This document shows positions 12,606-26,045 of a DNA stretch of 64,000 nucleotides, one piece after another; the first letter of the stretch is position 1; each line of letters starts with the position of its first letter. Below the pieces are notes generated by a model, which made no database searches, had not been told where the DNA came from, and worked only from the letters and a program-made list of their open reading frames with translations. The translations under genes and the position numbers were made by a program. This stretch comes from Paragonimus skrjabini miyazakii. Its lineage: Eukaryota; Platyhelminthes; Trematoda; Plagiorchiida; Troglotrematidae. The stretch is taken from assembly GCA_014338405.1 (NCBI GenBank), contig JTDE01000415.1, positions 158,221 through 222,220 of the forward strand, written 5' to 3'.

Positions 12606-15590
12606 GACATATCACTACCTAAGTAGGAGACAGCCTTTTCAGCTCCTATTGTTTTTCCCGTGATTACAACTATATTTGAACTTCATAAAATTTACATAAC
12701 AAAAATTCCGAACAATCAATACGGCAGTTCGAATTTCTTATTACCTTGTTTAGAAAATTATTTTCTTAAACATCAGTGAGCTGGACACGTGGTGGCCAGT
12801 TAGCTCCATGCTCAACCATCCCGAAGGGCACTACACTGCGGATTCTGGAGCCTTCCTTGTTATTGTTCAGTTGGAGCGGCATAACCGTCTATAGATAAAA
12901 AATGACAAGCTTTACCACTATGGTTTGTTACGGCTGAAATGAAGCACCCTCAGAGACGTCTGATTTGTACTTTTCCAATGAGTTCTTTAATGCGCAGATG
13001 ATAATTTGTAGACTTGTTCCACAGCACATGCAAAATTAATCAATGTTCTTGGCATGATACTCAGTTACAAATTTTCCTTCCAACAATCAGGTTTAGGTCA
13101 TTTTCAACCCCCGGTATCTGTCTTTATTTAGATCACACGACTGAGTCTGAAGCAAAGAGAGCATGTTAAGTACCCTTGTTTCAATTATTGGTCGAGCTTA
13201 GCTTTTACCTCTATAGTAGACTGTAATGGAGGAGTATGACAATTTAGACTCATCTACTGTACAAACTTAGTTATTATGTATACGTGGCCTATTATTGACT
13301 AGTTCCCCTATTTATGCTTAATTTTGGAATGTACTTCTCAGAAAGAGATGGATTATGAGGTGGGAGTCTTGTCAGCATCACCTTATCATAAACCGCAATC
13401 ATGTGCACTTCCTACTAGCACGCATACGTCCGTTTGTTTTACAGAGACAAACGTCATGAAGTGTCAGTTTGGAATACACTTACTGAATACAATTTGATAG
13501 ACTAATCACCAGATATCCTCACCAAAGTGCAGGAACACAAAACGTTCATCGGTTTAACTTTCGATTTTGGAAGTATTCTCATCATTATTATCATTATAGA
13601 GAGCTTTGACTAAACAAAAAGTAGTTTGGTTCACCGTGACTGATTGGCCATCGTCAGTTTCAAATTTGAAGTGTAATTACACTATGAGATCCTATAATGA
13701 AATTGTATTTATGAACAGCAATGATTAACTCACGGATTACACACAACTAGCCGGGTGTTGTGCTCTCCACTAAGTGCAATGCGAGTGCAGTTTCGAGTGA
13801 AGTAAATGGTCTAAGAATAACACTTGTCACGATAACCTTCTGCATAGATATTACACAATTTTAGCGACAACTTACTGTTGTTGAGATATAACAGCTCGAA
13901 ATGTAAAGACTACAAGTATAGTGAACAGTTTTAAAGGGAAAACGAGAACTCGCCAACTTTTACATTTACACCATTTTTCATCAGTTTACAGCATGCTTAC
14001 AGATATGACTGTGTGTCGTAATAATCAGGAAGAATGATGGATGTTACGTGAGCGTGTTATAATCGTATTTTGGTGGCTCAGATAATCTCGAACAGTGCAC
14101 TCTTGTTGACAACTTTTATATGACGAATGATAAAACATTTTGCAGAGTCCTGTTTACCGTGTAGAAATTACAGTACTCAGTGCAGCAGTATATGAGATAA
14201 TTACACGATAGTGAATGCTCTGGACATAGAGATGTCGAAGGCGTGATAAATGGATTTCTGACGAAGCTAACAGTGATCAGATGACTTCGACACTCCCGCT
14301 AAACGGAATTAACGTCCCTATTGTCTATGTCAAAATTTCTATTCACTCACGACTTCTAAAGATTAGTTGAATCCGGTTTGGTTTCTTTTTATAGCAGCTA
14401 GAATGCGTGTTCCTACATTCCCGTATAGGTTTCACGCAAGTCGTTTACAAAACCTTACAATCTGATTGAGGTCGTTCCACCTTAAAATATGAAGCCCTTA
14501 AACTGTGTTGCAGTTTTGTTAGTTCGAAACTTGCACATCAATGCAATGGTCTGCTAGAAAATGTTTAATGTAGACAGATTTCCTCGTTAGGAAGGGAATT
14601 TAAAAATGTTCTGATGATTAAAAGACGTCGCCATGTTTTAGTTGCCGTCTTAGCGTACTTAGAAATTTGAACCGCATCTGAGAACATTTCAGCTCATAGA
14701 TCATCGGTCCAATGGCTAAACAACACTTTGATGTCTTGTCCCAATTTACTCGTGTATTTTCTATCTTTCTCTCAGTAAGACTAAAGCAGACATAACACTT
14801 GGACCATTTTGTATTGCCGAAGTCTATATTCTTCAGAAGAGAGGATCTCAATAACCCTCCGGTGTTTGAGTGAGGCAGCTTCGTGCAGTTATATTTTTAC
14901 ACGATCATACATACGAATTTTACTCGTAACATCGAGCTGCGTTATCAATTACTCCAGGCTCTACTGAAAACCGATGACCTGAAACCAGGCGTACTCAGTT
15001 TATACTAACCGTAAGGTCTTCATCAATGTTTACTGTTTTGGGAAAGATTGCATCTATCATCAAATGACTAACAAAACTATCGTCAAATGAGGCTGTTTGC
15101 CAATATTCAGGGCAGTCTAGGCCATCTGCTTAAATGGAAGAATCTTTTATTTTTCAGCAAGGGCGATGTATAACAGGAGGAAACTTTAAAATAACCTGCT
15201 CAAAATCCTTCCGATAAATTTTCTTGATCTGCTGTTTTTACTCACAGACGACTGCTGATGTGAAATGAGCTTTACTTATAATGAGTTACATTTGGCCGGC
15301 ATTTTTAAGTAGCACCGTTCGGAATCAATCACTAGGCTTGGGTTTTGGTTTTATCAGACCACATCAATGGAGCATATCCGTGTAATTCTATCTAAACATG
15401 AGAGCAGCAATCAACTGTGGATGTTTTTCAACTAATATCTATCGAATGATCGACAACTTATTATTGCTTAATATAATACACTGTAACTTTATTGAGTTCT
15501 GTAATTTTGGCACTGACGATGGGTTCTAAGGGTAAGATTACTTATTGACGTTAGTACCACCGTTATTGCCACATTCGGCGTTTCCCACAT
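12606..15590. other. AT-rich intron segment, no supported gene
   Basis: No recognisable coding or RNA gene. A short ATC/ATT run at about 13580-13598 resembles the trinucleotide tail of the minus-strand LINE but no coding remnant could be recognised beside it. Confidence 0.45.
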
Positions 15591-15790
15591 TGGAAATTGA
15601 GTGAGATTTCGCGTATGATAATCCGACTATGTATAATGGCTCAATGATAAAGATGTTCACAATATCGTGGGGTGGACTGGCCTTCAAATCCCGTTCTTGG
15701 CAAGAGTGTACACTATTAAAATGCCTTAACGAAAGAAGTGCTTGAGTTTCATGCTGCTTTAAGAAAGAACGGACATAAATGTTAACGGAC
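15591..15790 (+). repeat. Degenerate tRNA-derived SINE copy
   Basis: The stretch aligns by eye with the SINE at 52225-52427. It has a TTCAAATCCCG B-box-like word at 15683-15693, then a TTGGCAAGAGTGTACACTA stretch matching the core, then a body remnant at about 15735-15770. Many substitutions separate the copies, so this is an old insertion. Ends are approximate. Confidence 0.5.
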
Positions 15791-16724
15791 TGGTAAAGCC
15801 TCGACTAAGTGTGAGTTTAGTTTAAGTCGAAACAATCAGATCTATTTACAATACATGTACCGAATTGAATGAGGTTCACCGTCGATCCGCAACCTGGCAT
15901 CCCTGGCTGGTTAAGTTTCAGGGCCTCTAATAAAGGACATGCTCTATGATATTAACAAACTTCCAACATACACTAGCACAGGTTTGGGTTTGTTACAGTC
16001 TCTTTATTATTACCCTGGCCACAATGTTCGCGCTGCAGAGAAGTAGTGACCCCACGTAGTAGTGTGTGAGGCCAGTCACTGTAACGCTCATCCAAGCGAG
16101 ATTTTTGTCGCTAAATTTTTAAGAATTAATGCAATTAGGTTAGGCGCAACTGAGTACTTGAGACTAGCTCAAAACAAATTGTCGATGAAAGGAATTACTT
16201 TAAGGAAGCTTTGAGGACAGATGTTGAAAATACTTTTCCCTCCCAACCTACCCAAATTTCAATTCAAGCATTCAAAGGTACACTCACATTTACAGTCTTT
16301 CAACATTCGTAACCTACGCTTGGTTTTACATTTATATTGTCATCCTTGATTTCAGTTATAGCCGCCCAAAAATAACGAGGGTTTTTTACGGGTTTCTGTA
16401 AATTTAGACAGAGTGAGCGGTCTAAAACAGTCATCAGTTTGAGTAACTGTTTACAGACATTCATCGAATTACCTTCTGCAATAGTAACAACCTATTCTGA
16501 TCGATAAACCACAAATTAACTTGTACGCCGTTCCAAAATACATCTATTCTTCAGTATATTAACCACCGTATAACCCGCGTCATGGCCACCATACTAATTT
16601 AATCAATTTTTTGCTGTCATATGGTGGGGGCAGTATGATGGGTATAACTTAAGCAACACTCGAAATCGATCGCAGTGTCAACAAGTATATAAGAAATTTT
16701 GCAGCTTTCTTTCCAGAAAGAAGT

Positions 16725-16830
16725 GTGAGATTCAAAATTGTTGACGTGCCTCCGTGTAGCAATCTGGATTTGAACTCCGGACATGCCAGTATGGGACGCT
16801 TGCGTTAATAATCTAATATTATTCCAAATT
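16725..16830 (-). repeat. tRNA-like sequence (probable SINE head), minus strand
   Basis: The reverse complement contains GGAGTTCAAATCC, close to the pol III B box GGTTCRANNCC. No complete cloverleaf could be drawn, so it is read as a SINE remnant and not as a tRNA gene. Confidence 0.35.
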
Positions 16831-16840
16831 ACAGTCAACT

Positions 16841-16874
16841 TATATACATATACATACATGTACATATACATACA
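16841..16874. repeat. TA/CA-rich simple repeat
   Basis: An imperfect run of TACA/TATACA units. Confidence 0.6.
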
Positions 16875-18580
16875 AACTAGCGGCCACATTTGCTGACGAG
16901 TAATGCCCAGGTTGTCCAATTGCTCCGAGGGGAAGCATAGAAATTGCCCTACTAATTGCAGCTTCTACAATAGGAGCAAAATTTGACTTGTCAAATTATT
17001 CAGAACATCAAAGTAAACAGACAACCTTGCGTTTTTCCGTTAAAGCATTTTGTATTCGTTCCGCAGGATTGTTAGAGATGTGAAGGGTTTTACTGCGAAG
17101 AGGTCGTTGGGGATGAGTTAACTCATTACACTCATTGACAACTTTCTGCAACACTTTAAAGCATTCGGCTGGGCGATTAGACGCAAGGATACTAAAGAAG
17201 TGTGTTTACGATCACATCAGCGTCAAGGGGGTTCCAGTATTGCAACTCAAAGCCTTACGAACGGTGTTACTCGCGCTGCCTGGACTCATCAATTGAGGAA
17301 TGTTTAAACATCAACATCAACAACGATGCGCTTAATGTTAGACTCCGAACCGCGTGATGACTACGGAAATTACTTGGTAATGAGATGGACCGGGTCCATT
17401 TACTCAGTCGCATGTTTTCACTTTATTTGAGTGTATCTTGATCCGAGTATGTGCCGCACGAATTCGTCGTCAACACAGCTAAAATGCTCTAACTGTCAAT
17501 TCGGAAGTAAACGGATATTGGGCCACATTTGCAACGATACATGATACCCCCAGATAATAAAAAGAAGCAAAACATACCAGCGGGTCCGGTGTGTTACATT
17601 TTGTCTGCCGAAGTCAAAAATCCGGTAAACACAAGCGACCGAGTTATAGATTTCAATACTCAGGCCCACGTTGATAATTATCTGATCGCTTGACATGTCT
17701 TAACTGACAGTGAGTGCGAAACTAATACTCGCGGATTAACACAAAGTGCTTTATGAGCTGCATATACCTGTATCTGTTCGATTCAACCGCTAGTTCCTAT
17801 GTTGTCTGATAAGTTCATTGATACTTCTGAATGACCTACACAGAGATGTGAGGATGTGCTAAACACTTCGGCTGTTTTGTGGATAAGGTGACTAATGAGA
17901 CAAACGCACAAAACCCACGGTCTCTTATTACCAAAACATGAAATTGAGTAAATTTACGGACAACCATTGTTTGTCTACCAACTCACTTTCTAAGTGCGCA
18001 CTATAACTTTTACTTTGCACTCTGCGTCAGGATATTAGTCAAGAGATAACCAAATATGATACTTGCTAAGTCAAATGAACAGAACTTTTTGAATTGCGTA
18101 TGTTGGATGAGATTCACGTCAGAATTTTCATACTTCCTTTTTCGACCGCTGACTTTAATGGTGTCAGACGCTTTGACTAAATAATTTTCAGGACAGAAAT
18201 TTGCCACCTCTTATTGATCTGATACTCACTACCAGTTCATCTGGATGAGACCTAGTTTAATCTATACTCCACCATCGACTGACTACACAGACTTACTTCA
18301 ACAGGATCACCTGAACCATTTGTCACAGTAAAACCTCTAACAAAATAGTGGTAGCTGACTGTCATGTTTAGCAGACAGCTGTGCAAACTAAACCTCGCTG
18401 GTCAGTAGGTACATGCCAAATTTTAGACGTAGATGTACACCTAGTGGCCAAAATAATAACCGTTTCATTGCGTTGTTTTCCAATAACTAAAGTCTGATGC
18501 GATTATTCTTCGCAGGTTAGTGGCAGAATTCAGTGATAATTAAGTAAGCCAAAAGACCTTTCTTGTAATCATGGTAAACA
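16875..18580. other. Intron segment, nothing recognised
   Basis: Only short chance frames. No motif, repeat boundary or RNA structure was recognised. Confidence 0.4.
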
Positions 18581-18622
18581 TGTTTTGCTTGCGGTCGCAT
18601 GAAAAGCGACCGCAACAAAACA
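18581..18622. other. Strong perfect-loop hairpin
   Basis: TGTTTTGCTTGCGGTCGC (18581-18598) pairs with GCGACCGCAACAAAACA (18606-18622) through 17 base pairs with one bulged C, around the 7-nt loop ATGAAAA. The GC-rich inner stem is unusual in this AT-rich intron. The function is unknown. It is short for a pre-miRNA, and could be the core of an old palindromic transposon. Confidence 0.6.
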
Positions 18623-21600
18623 CAAGCCCCTTCATGTAAGTCTTGGTTGCAGGTTGCCTGTGAAGTTAATTTTAGTATTAGTAAGGAAGTCACGCCTGGC
18701 TTAAAGGTCACGAGACTAGAATCAGACAGTAATTTTAAGGAAAATGATCAATAAGTAAAACCCATTCGCTGGGATAGTCTTGAGGAACAAAATTCTAGCT
18801 GTTACTTCCGTGTTTCTTGCCATGCCGGGAATAATTGTCTTAAGACATTAAGAAAAATAGAGGGTTTTAAGATTTGTATAAATACACTGAGATGTGTCAC
18901 AGATAGATGTAAAGTTATACAAAGTGAAAAGCTGTTTTTCATCACTCCATAAATGACACTACCTCAGGTCACAAGATCGGTAAAGAACAACTTCTGGATG
19001 TCATTTGAAATAGGTAAGTCTAAAGCCATTTGAATGGATGCTGACGGAAACCAAAATGTGTTCGAAGCTCAGTATGTGTTTCGACGAGACCTATACAATG
19101 GGTACTCTACGCGACTTTTTATCGATTTGTCGGAAGGGGAAGAGAGTGCGATTCCATAGGTGGCACTTAGTTCAGTTGCTTTTAAATCAAACTAGAAGTC
19201 GTGTCTTTTGGAATCGTCAAACTGAAGTCACGTCAGGATACAGTGACTGCATAAAGATATTAGTGGATGGACTTCCAGTCAGGATCAAATATATTTCAAC
19301 AAGTGTCCAAGATGAACATGTATTTATTTTTTGCCTTGTCTGCTTAATAGATGAACTGATTCAACCATCAAACTTGCACATAAATCTAACTAACTCAATG
19401 GAAAGACCTCTGCAGCCATCAGTTGCATCACCCACACCCGTTTCAATGGAATTCACTAGTCCCCCATGGCGATGGAATTCCTGTAAAATATCTTGGTATC
19501 ATGTACACTTATTCAGAAAAGCCAGACTCTATGGTTCACTGACCCAGTTTTAGAATAGGCTAAAACAAAACTAGATTTCTATGCAGTACTTATTGTAAAC
19601 CATTTGTGAAAAGGTTATTCATAAAGTGTTTTAACGCTTTCAGGTTAACTAAAAAGAATACATCGAAGTCACTCTATCCAGTGAATAACCATCCTGAATG
19701 TACTTTTGGTCTTGTTACTGCCATAGCCGTTAACACTTTTAATAAAAGTGTGGCGACATATTTCTGAATTGCTTAGTGGGTAGGAGTTGTGAATATGTGC
19801 TAACCAGAAATCTGTCTCTCGATGCACTTTATTAAGGAAGTTTTCATGGTTTCCTGGCTGAGCTTATCAAAATTGAGCTGCCGCACAGCTTGCAGCTTTG
19901 TGTTTGTTCTTTCAAAGTGTAGTGGAGTGAAATGAAAATGATTTATGAAAAACCGAACAACAAATTTCACAGTCGGTTACGGTTATGGGTGATGTTCAAT
20001 CTATATTTCTTTTTAGATTCGTTTGAAGGAGCTTTTTCTTTGAGTAAATTAGGAAAGCTTTTAACATACGACTTGCACGCGGGCGCTTCATGCTTCTCTC
20101 ATCTTTAACTAAATCGGTATTCATGCTATTAAGTCACGGTGGCCAGATTTGCTGAAAAATTTGAGCTTGATAAAGGACAGTAAGATAATCATAGATTAAT
20201 AACAGGTGGTATGAGAGTGAAATGTCATAATACTTTATCCGTCGATCATTTCCGGATTTATTCCGGTTATCATAAGAGTGGTCGATTTTATTTGTTTTAC
20301 TTCAGGTGGCTTGTAATCCTGATATTTTTCTTAACAGTATTTGTCATTTGACTTTTTTTTAACGGCAAGGTTAAGGATATCAACTTCACAATCACAAAGT
20401 TTCAATAAATGAAGTCTAGCAAATCTCTGAGCTGAAACTGATTGCAATCTGAAAGGACAAAACCTACCCGAAATAAAGGCTACATCAACGTCAGGATAGG
20501 ATGGATAATACACAGAATGTAAACAGTTTGCCAAGTGATTTGCCGTCTCATGCTTCTTTGGTCGATAAATAAACCGTGATGTGTAACCTTCGTTTAGCCT
20601 AGACATTTTTCCTTTTGACATGGTTTACATTTCACAAGAAGTAAACTATATCACAACTGTTTTAAGTGAGTATTAAGTGAACCTGTTATCTTTCGATACT
20701 TGCTCCTAGATCACGACGGGTTTCCATTCTTTTTCATACTCTTCAGAGAGGGATGACCGAAGAACTATTCATAATTTCTTGTTAGGTGTCAAAAAGTATG
20801 TACATCATACTGCTGACTTGAGTAATTACTATTTCTCAAGCTGGCTGAACTTTCAATCTCTTAATTAGTTGCCAGAGAAAACCGTCTATGAAATTAACCT
20901 TTTTTGCAGATCTATAATTTTGCACGCAAACAAACGTCATATCGACCGCTTAGACGCAACTTTTGAAAAGATTGAAATAGCTCGCGATCATTTTTTAAAA
21001 ATATGGTTTGCTCGACCGAAAACATCAACTCACAACCAGCCCAGATGGGTAGAAAGGAAGCATTTTTAATACAAATCCACATGCATATTTGTAATCGCCT
21101 TTTTCTTGGCCCAGTTTAACATGTTGCTTATCAGTCTTGGAGATATAGGTTGATACAATATGTGAGATATGACCGACTAGTAAATAAACGCCTGAACTTC
21201 GTCAATTCATCCCTAGAAAATTTCTGGAAACAAATGTCTGCTGTGGTACTCTTAGTCTTTGTCTATCAGCTATCAAAACATCTGTACATGATGACCAATT
21301 TATACATGAAAGTATTCTTCAACGTCAGTGCTATAACTTGTATCGTTTAAGATAACGGTTATGTTGACCTAAAGTAGATATAGTGTATACCATGCCAAAA
21401 ACTCTTTCATGCAAATTACCTTCTGAATTGAGCTCATGTTGTTAGAGTTTGCCCGTAAACCTAAGTTGCATGTCTAACAGCGATTGTGAATATGCAAAAT
21501 CCCTAGTCACCTACTATTTGATAACAGTTTAATTTCTGTCATTTTCCCATCTTTATTCGGCCGTACAGGAACAAACTTTCATCCATTTCGAGTCATAGTG

Positions 21601-24316
21601 TTTGGAGTCCTCTGGTTCTAAGTGTCAGATTTAACTCTGGCCCGGTCATTTCAAACTAACTATATGACCTCAGTAAATTCTTTCTTAAACTGTCAAGTGA
21701 GGAGGGCAAATTTCCTGGTCGCCTGGTTAGTTGGCAGTTCGTTTGCGCCTCACCACACAGACTGGCATCTGCTTACTCCGACTCTTGCCATTTCTGGCTG
21801 CTCAATCTTGCGTTGCTCAGCAGTCACGATGCAGCAGATTTGTACGGGATGGGAAAGAAACATTATCCGATCATGAGTGAGGAGAGCTGATAACGTTTGC
21901 GACACAAATTTAGCACCCGTGGAAAGAAGTCGCGCGATAGATGACAAGAAAGCGGTGAAATGGTGGGGGTGGAGTAGGTCGGTGGTCGACTTAACCGGAC
22001 TGCTAACAAGTCCGTGATGAGGGTCGTGATGCGACTGACGGCAAGTTGTGAGCATATCATGGTTATCTAAAACCCGGGCCCGAGCGAAGTTTATTGATCG
22101 AACTGTTGGCAAGCTTATGCAAACAAACTTGTGAAAATCTCGTCCTATGTTCTACACATCCAAATGTTATGACGTTCAGTTTGGGGAGGTTTTAGGAGTA
22201 AAAGCACATCCCGAATAGCAGCTCACTCCTGTAAACCCGCTGCAGTCAATTTAAGTTATGCAACTGGTATTTTAGTTTAAAATATTGTTATGTTTGTCAC
22301 TCGAACAAATGTGGCAAATAGGGTTAAATGGAAAGCAATTTAGGTTGTATACAAATCAGCGTTCATCCGACAGTTTCACTTCAGAATGAATATTCCTTTG
22401 TGAAATGAATAAAACAATAACAGTTCAGCTGAACACTTCCGGTACACCGAAGTCGACGACTTTGTTCTCCTAATGCTATCGCAAAACTGTCTGGATTAAT
22501 CGGCGCATAACCTGACTCAACATATAGAACTGTGAAAACGTTTCATCGTATCCAAGTAGTGCTGTCTTCTAGTCTGAATGGCTTGAATAAAAAACTTGTA
22601 GCATTAATTTAGACATCATTTATGGTATTTCTTTATTCATTCATGTTTTGCTGTCTAATGATATAAATACTCCCCAGTCTCGCAGACTAAACCTCAGCTA
22701 CGTCTCATATACGGACAGATAAAGTAAGCTAATGGTTGTCATGGAAAAATTGCATAACTATTCAGAACAGAAGCACGATTCAATTACAGCTGAGATTACA
22801 AACCAGATGCGAGTACAGTTTACTCCTGAGGTTAACGAAGTGGGAAATTATTGTTGTTTATGAATCTACCGTGTATCTTTTGAGGCATACAGATGAAAAT
22901 CTTACGGTAGTATGGCAAGCAGTGTGCAAATTTACACTTTCACACAAACATTTTTAACGGTTGTTATATTCGACACACTATAGATTGCCAACACAATTAG
23001 CGGTTCTTCGAGCCAAATGCCAACTAGCACAAAACCGTACAGCGTATTTCACATTTTGTTTGAATGCTATAACTTAGCGTCCTCTGTCCTTGTTACTGAT
23101 CCATAACGAAGGTCTGAGCTTTGCCACGGGCAGTCCACCTTTAGTTAGACCGTTAAAGATATGAATTTTGGGTGAGCCCGATCATCAAGAGGATGATTTT
23201 CAATCAATTGAATTTTCTATTGAACTAGATACTTTTACCCTTACATTCATGGTATGGTCATGGACGTCAAATTAACAAAGAAGGTTGAGGATTTTACTCA
23301 CTAAAAGTTCATAGGGGCATCGTACAGGCTAGAATATAAGTTATTCATTGAGTCCTACAAGCTACTCACTTTTTACATGCATTCTTTAGTCGTACAACCA
23401 CCGTAGAGTAATCGTAACAGTCTTTTGTGTACCCAATGAGTAGTTTCAAACGAAAATATGACAAGGTCAATTTGAAAAACCTGATTGTTGTACTAGATGT
23501 GTTCTCTAGAAGCTGTTACCGATCTGTCGTCAGATGATCATAAGCAGACAATCAAGGTTATGATAATTGGCGTTGATTTAAAGTACGTCCTTGTGAAGCA
23601 ACCAAAGCAATTCAGGCACGGTATGGATCACCTCTTCATCTCCAAAAGGATATTTGTAGCTGGCGTGCATTTATTACAGTATGCAAACACCTTTACCAAT
23701 AACAAAGCAAATGCAACTATCGTTCTCAGGTCTAACACTCCCGCTGACCGCAGTACGTTACCTAACGAGCTGTACATTAGGTTGCTGAACACAGAAAAAC
23801 AGCTTGACAACAAAGGTAGGGGAAAAATCTAATTTTTCTAATGACGCCGAAAAGGCTAACAAAACCAATAGTGTGTGACTGTTCCAGATTTCTGGTCCAG
23901 GGTATGGATACGAAGGCTTGGAATGCATCTACCATGCCGCACATCTTCGGAGATGAATCGAATAGCGCCGAATTAATTAACTGCAGTCCAGTTGCCTATC
24001 ATCTGTTGTTTCAGGAAAGTTGAAATCATTCCTGACAACCAGATACGGACTAACTAGGTTCGTTATATGCCCCTCTGATAATCAGCACAAAACTGTGGAG
24101 GCGATACTCCAGTGTATTTCGCTTGAGACCTGAGGCTGACGTCAAAAGAGGTTAACGGAGATAAAGTAGCAGAATTATCATTCGAATCGTTTGAAGAGTT
24201 ACCATAAACTTCTATATATGAAAATTCACAAGTATGCCTAAGAAGGCACTTTACTTCCGTGAGGCCGACTGTCCCTAAGACAGGTGTTTTAACCTAAGGG
24301 CTAATAACATACAATC
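18623..24316. other. Intron segment with one long unrecognised frame
   Basis: The longest plus-strand frame in the intron (171 codons, 19038-19553) lies here but shows no known motif. A 3'-end fragment of the SINE family is visible near 19985-20010 (shared GGGTGATGTTCAATCTATAT). Palindrome GTTCAGCTGAAC at 22423-22434 contains an E-box. 21600-22112 is somewhat GC-richer and may be an unrecognised dispersed repeat. Confidence 0.4.
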
Positions 24317-24361
24317 GGACTGGCACCACAAAACTGGCTGTGTGCTCTGTGGTACCAGTCC
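24317..24361. other. Inverted-repeat hairpin
   Basis: GGACTGGCACCACA (24317-24330) pairs with TGTGGTACCAGTCC (24348-24361): 13 of 14 positions pair, around a 17-nt loop. No coding or transposon context identifies it. Confidence 0.55.
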
Positions 24362-25857
24362 AGGTCAGCTGCCTTTCCTAGCAGTCGTCCTTGAAGATCT
24401 AAGGTACTCTTATGAGTTTATTGCGTGGAAGTTTGAAAAATCGACGCCGGGCCAAACCGGCTGTAAGTTAACATATCTATATGTGAAGTGATGTACAGTC
24501 GTTATTCGTTGCTTACTAGGTACTTTGTGGGGGACGAAGAACGGCGTACTGTCACTCATCAGCATATTTTGGGAACGGTCATTTTCTCCCCTCATACTAA
24601 TCCCTAACTGCTCCAAGACCAGGACAATACCTAACAAGTTCTTGGAACGCTAACCCAATTGTTTGAGATGTTTCGATTAGAATGCTTTCTTCTGCTACGC
24701 AGCTCACCTGTGAACCCTCTGATTGTGGTGAATAGTCATGCTCGCTGTTCATATCCCATGAGAACTATCCAGCCAATAGAGGTCGGCTATATAAACGTCT
24801 TTATAGCTTTCACTGGTGTTTCCGGCTGCTTCTGTCATCCACGTGACATATTAGATAATAAAACTTGCATTGATATTAATAAATGGTTTGAGATTAACCC
24901 CACATTACTAGCAAGATGTAATACTTAACGTTTCAACTCCTTCGAGTGGCCTCCCTCGGGAGTGTTGTCATATATATACCTACTTGATGAATTTTACTTC
25001 TGCCACTAGGTTGTCAGGCGCAGCTTGAAACTCTGATCATCTGCATGAAGATTACCGCAGTGTTAACATCAAGTGATATTCAGAAGGCAGGAAAATAACA
25101 GCTTGGGAATATCTACAACTAAACTTCAGTGACCGAATCAAACGTGGCTGTATGTGCACACAGGTGGTTGCACTTCACGGCAACACTGGGAACTTTATAG
25201 CCAGCATGTGAAGTCAAATTTTATACTCCGTTAGGTTTTCGTAAAGACAGACACGAACAAAGCATTTAACCGCGATCATCATTGGATGTTAGACGACTTT
25301 TCCGAGATTGAGTCAACCGATTACACCAGTCACCGACAGTTCCCTTGTTGTTCTCTTAGTCAACCAGGCCCAACCACATGACTGTTTCGTAGCAGCTGTC
25401 ATAATTTCCAGCTTTTACCAAGCACTACAACCGCCACTCTGCCCGTGTGTGTTGTAGTCAATCCAGGATTGCGTTGCCGTGTGAACAATCATTTCAGGCA
25501 TGGCTGCAAAGTGTCAATTGCCTATTTGTGAAACAATGTTGTCTAACGATGCGACTAAACTGGGGGCAAGTTAGGTCACCTAAACAAATGAACCACTTCA
25601 CATTGACTTGACAACCTGGTCAGATAATAGGTCTGCGGTTGATAAAGGATTTTGACACAACATTTACAGTTGACGTCCGAACAGACTGTTGCACAAAATG
25701 AGAAAATAGGGACGTAATCCAATTTTGACCATCCACTGGAACATCCATTCAAACAGTGTAGCATTTATGTTGATCACTAACTCACTCACTCAGTGACAAG
25801 CAATTGATTACTAATTAGTGGTCGGGGAGTTAGATAAGTTGATAATTTAAACATCAT
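24362..25857. other. Intron segment, nothing recognised
   Basis: No frame with a recognisable domain and no repeat boundary was seen. Confidence 0.4.
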
Positions 25858-26045
25858 TCACGTTTAATCGCAGCCCTTGCATTCAGGTAGACTTCACAGC
25901 CAGCCACTTTTAAAAAGATTCGCTAGACCCGAGCGTCGCTCTAGTTAGAACCCGTCAATAATACATATCCCACCAGCACCCAAAATATAACTCCGATCGC
26001 GATTGGGTAAGATAGCCATGTTGACCGGTGCGCCAGTGCACTCAC
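25858..26045 (-). repeat. Degenerate tRNA-derived SINE copy, minus strand
   Basis: Read on the minus strand, a tRNA-like head remnant (26045 to about 25985) precedes a body with TCTAACTAGAGCG, CTCGGGTCTAGCG and CTGCGATTAA words that line up with 52310-52405. It is diverged, with no second arm. Confidence 0.55.

Noticed and set aside
19038..19553. 171-codon plus-strand frame in the intron
   Set aside because: It has no recognisable domain, motif or splice context. An open frame of this length can occur by chance or as a worn repeat in 64 kb.
23497..23832. 111-codon frame with a DLSSDDHK stretch recalling LINE endonucleases
   Set aside because: The following residues do not match any endonuclease or reverse transcriptase block, so the resemblance is too short.
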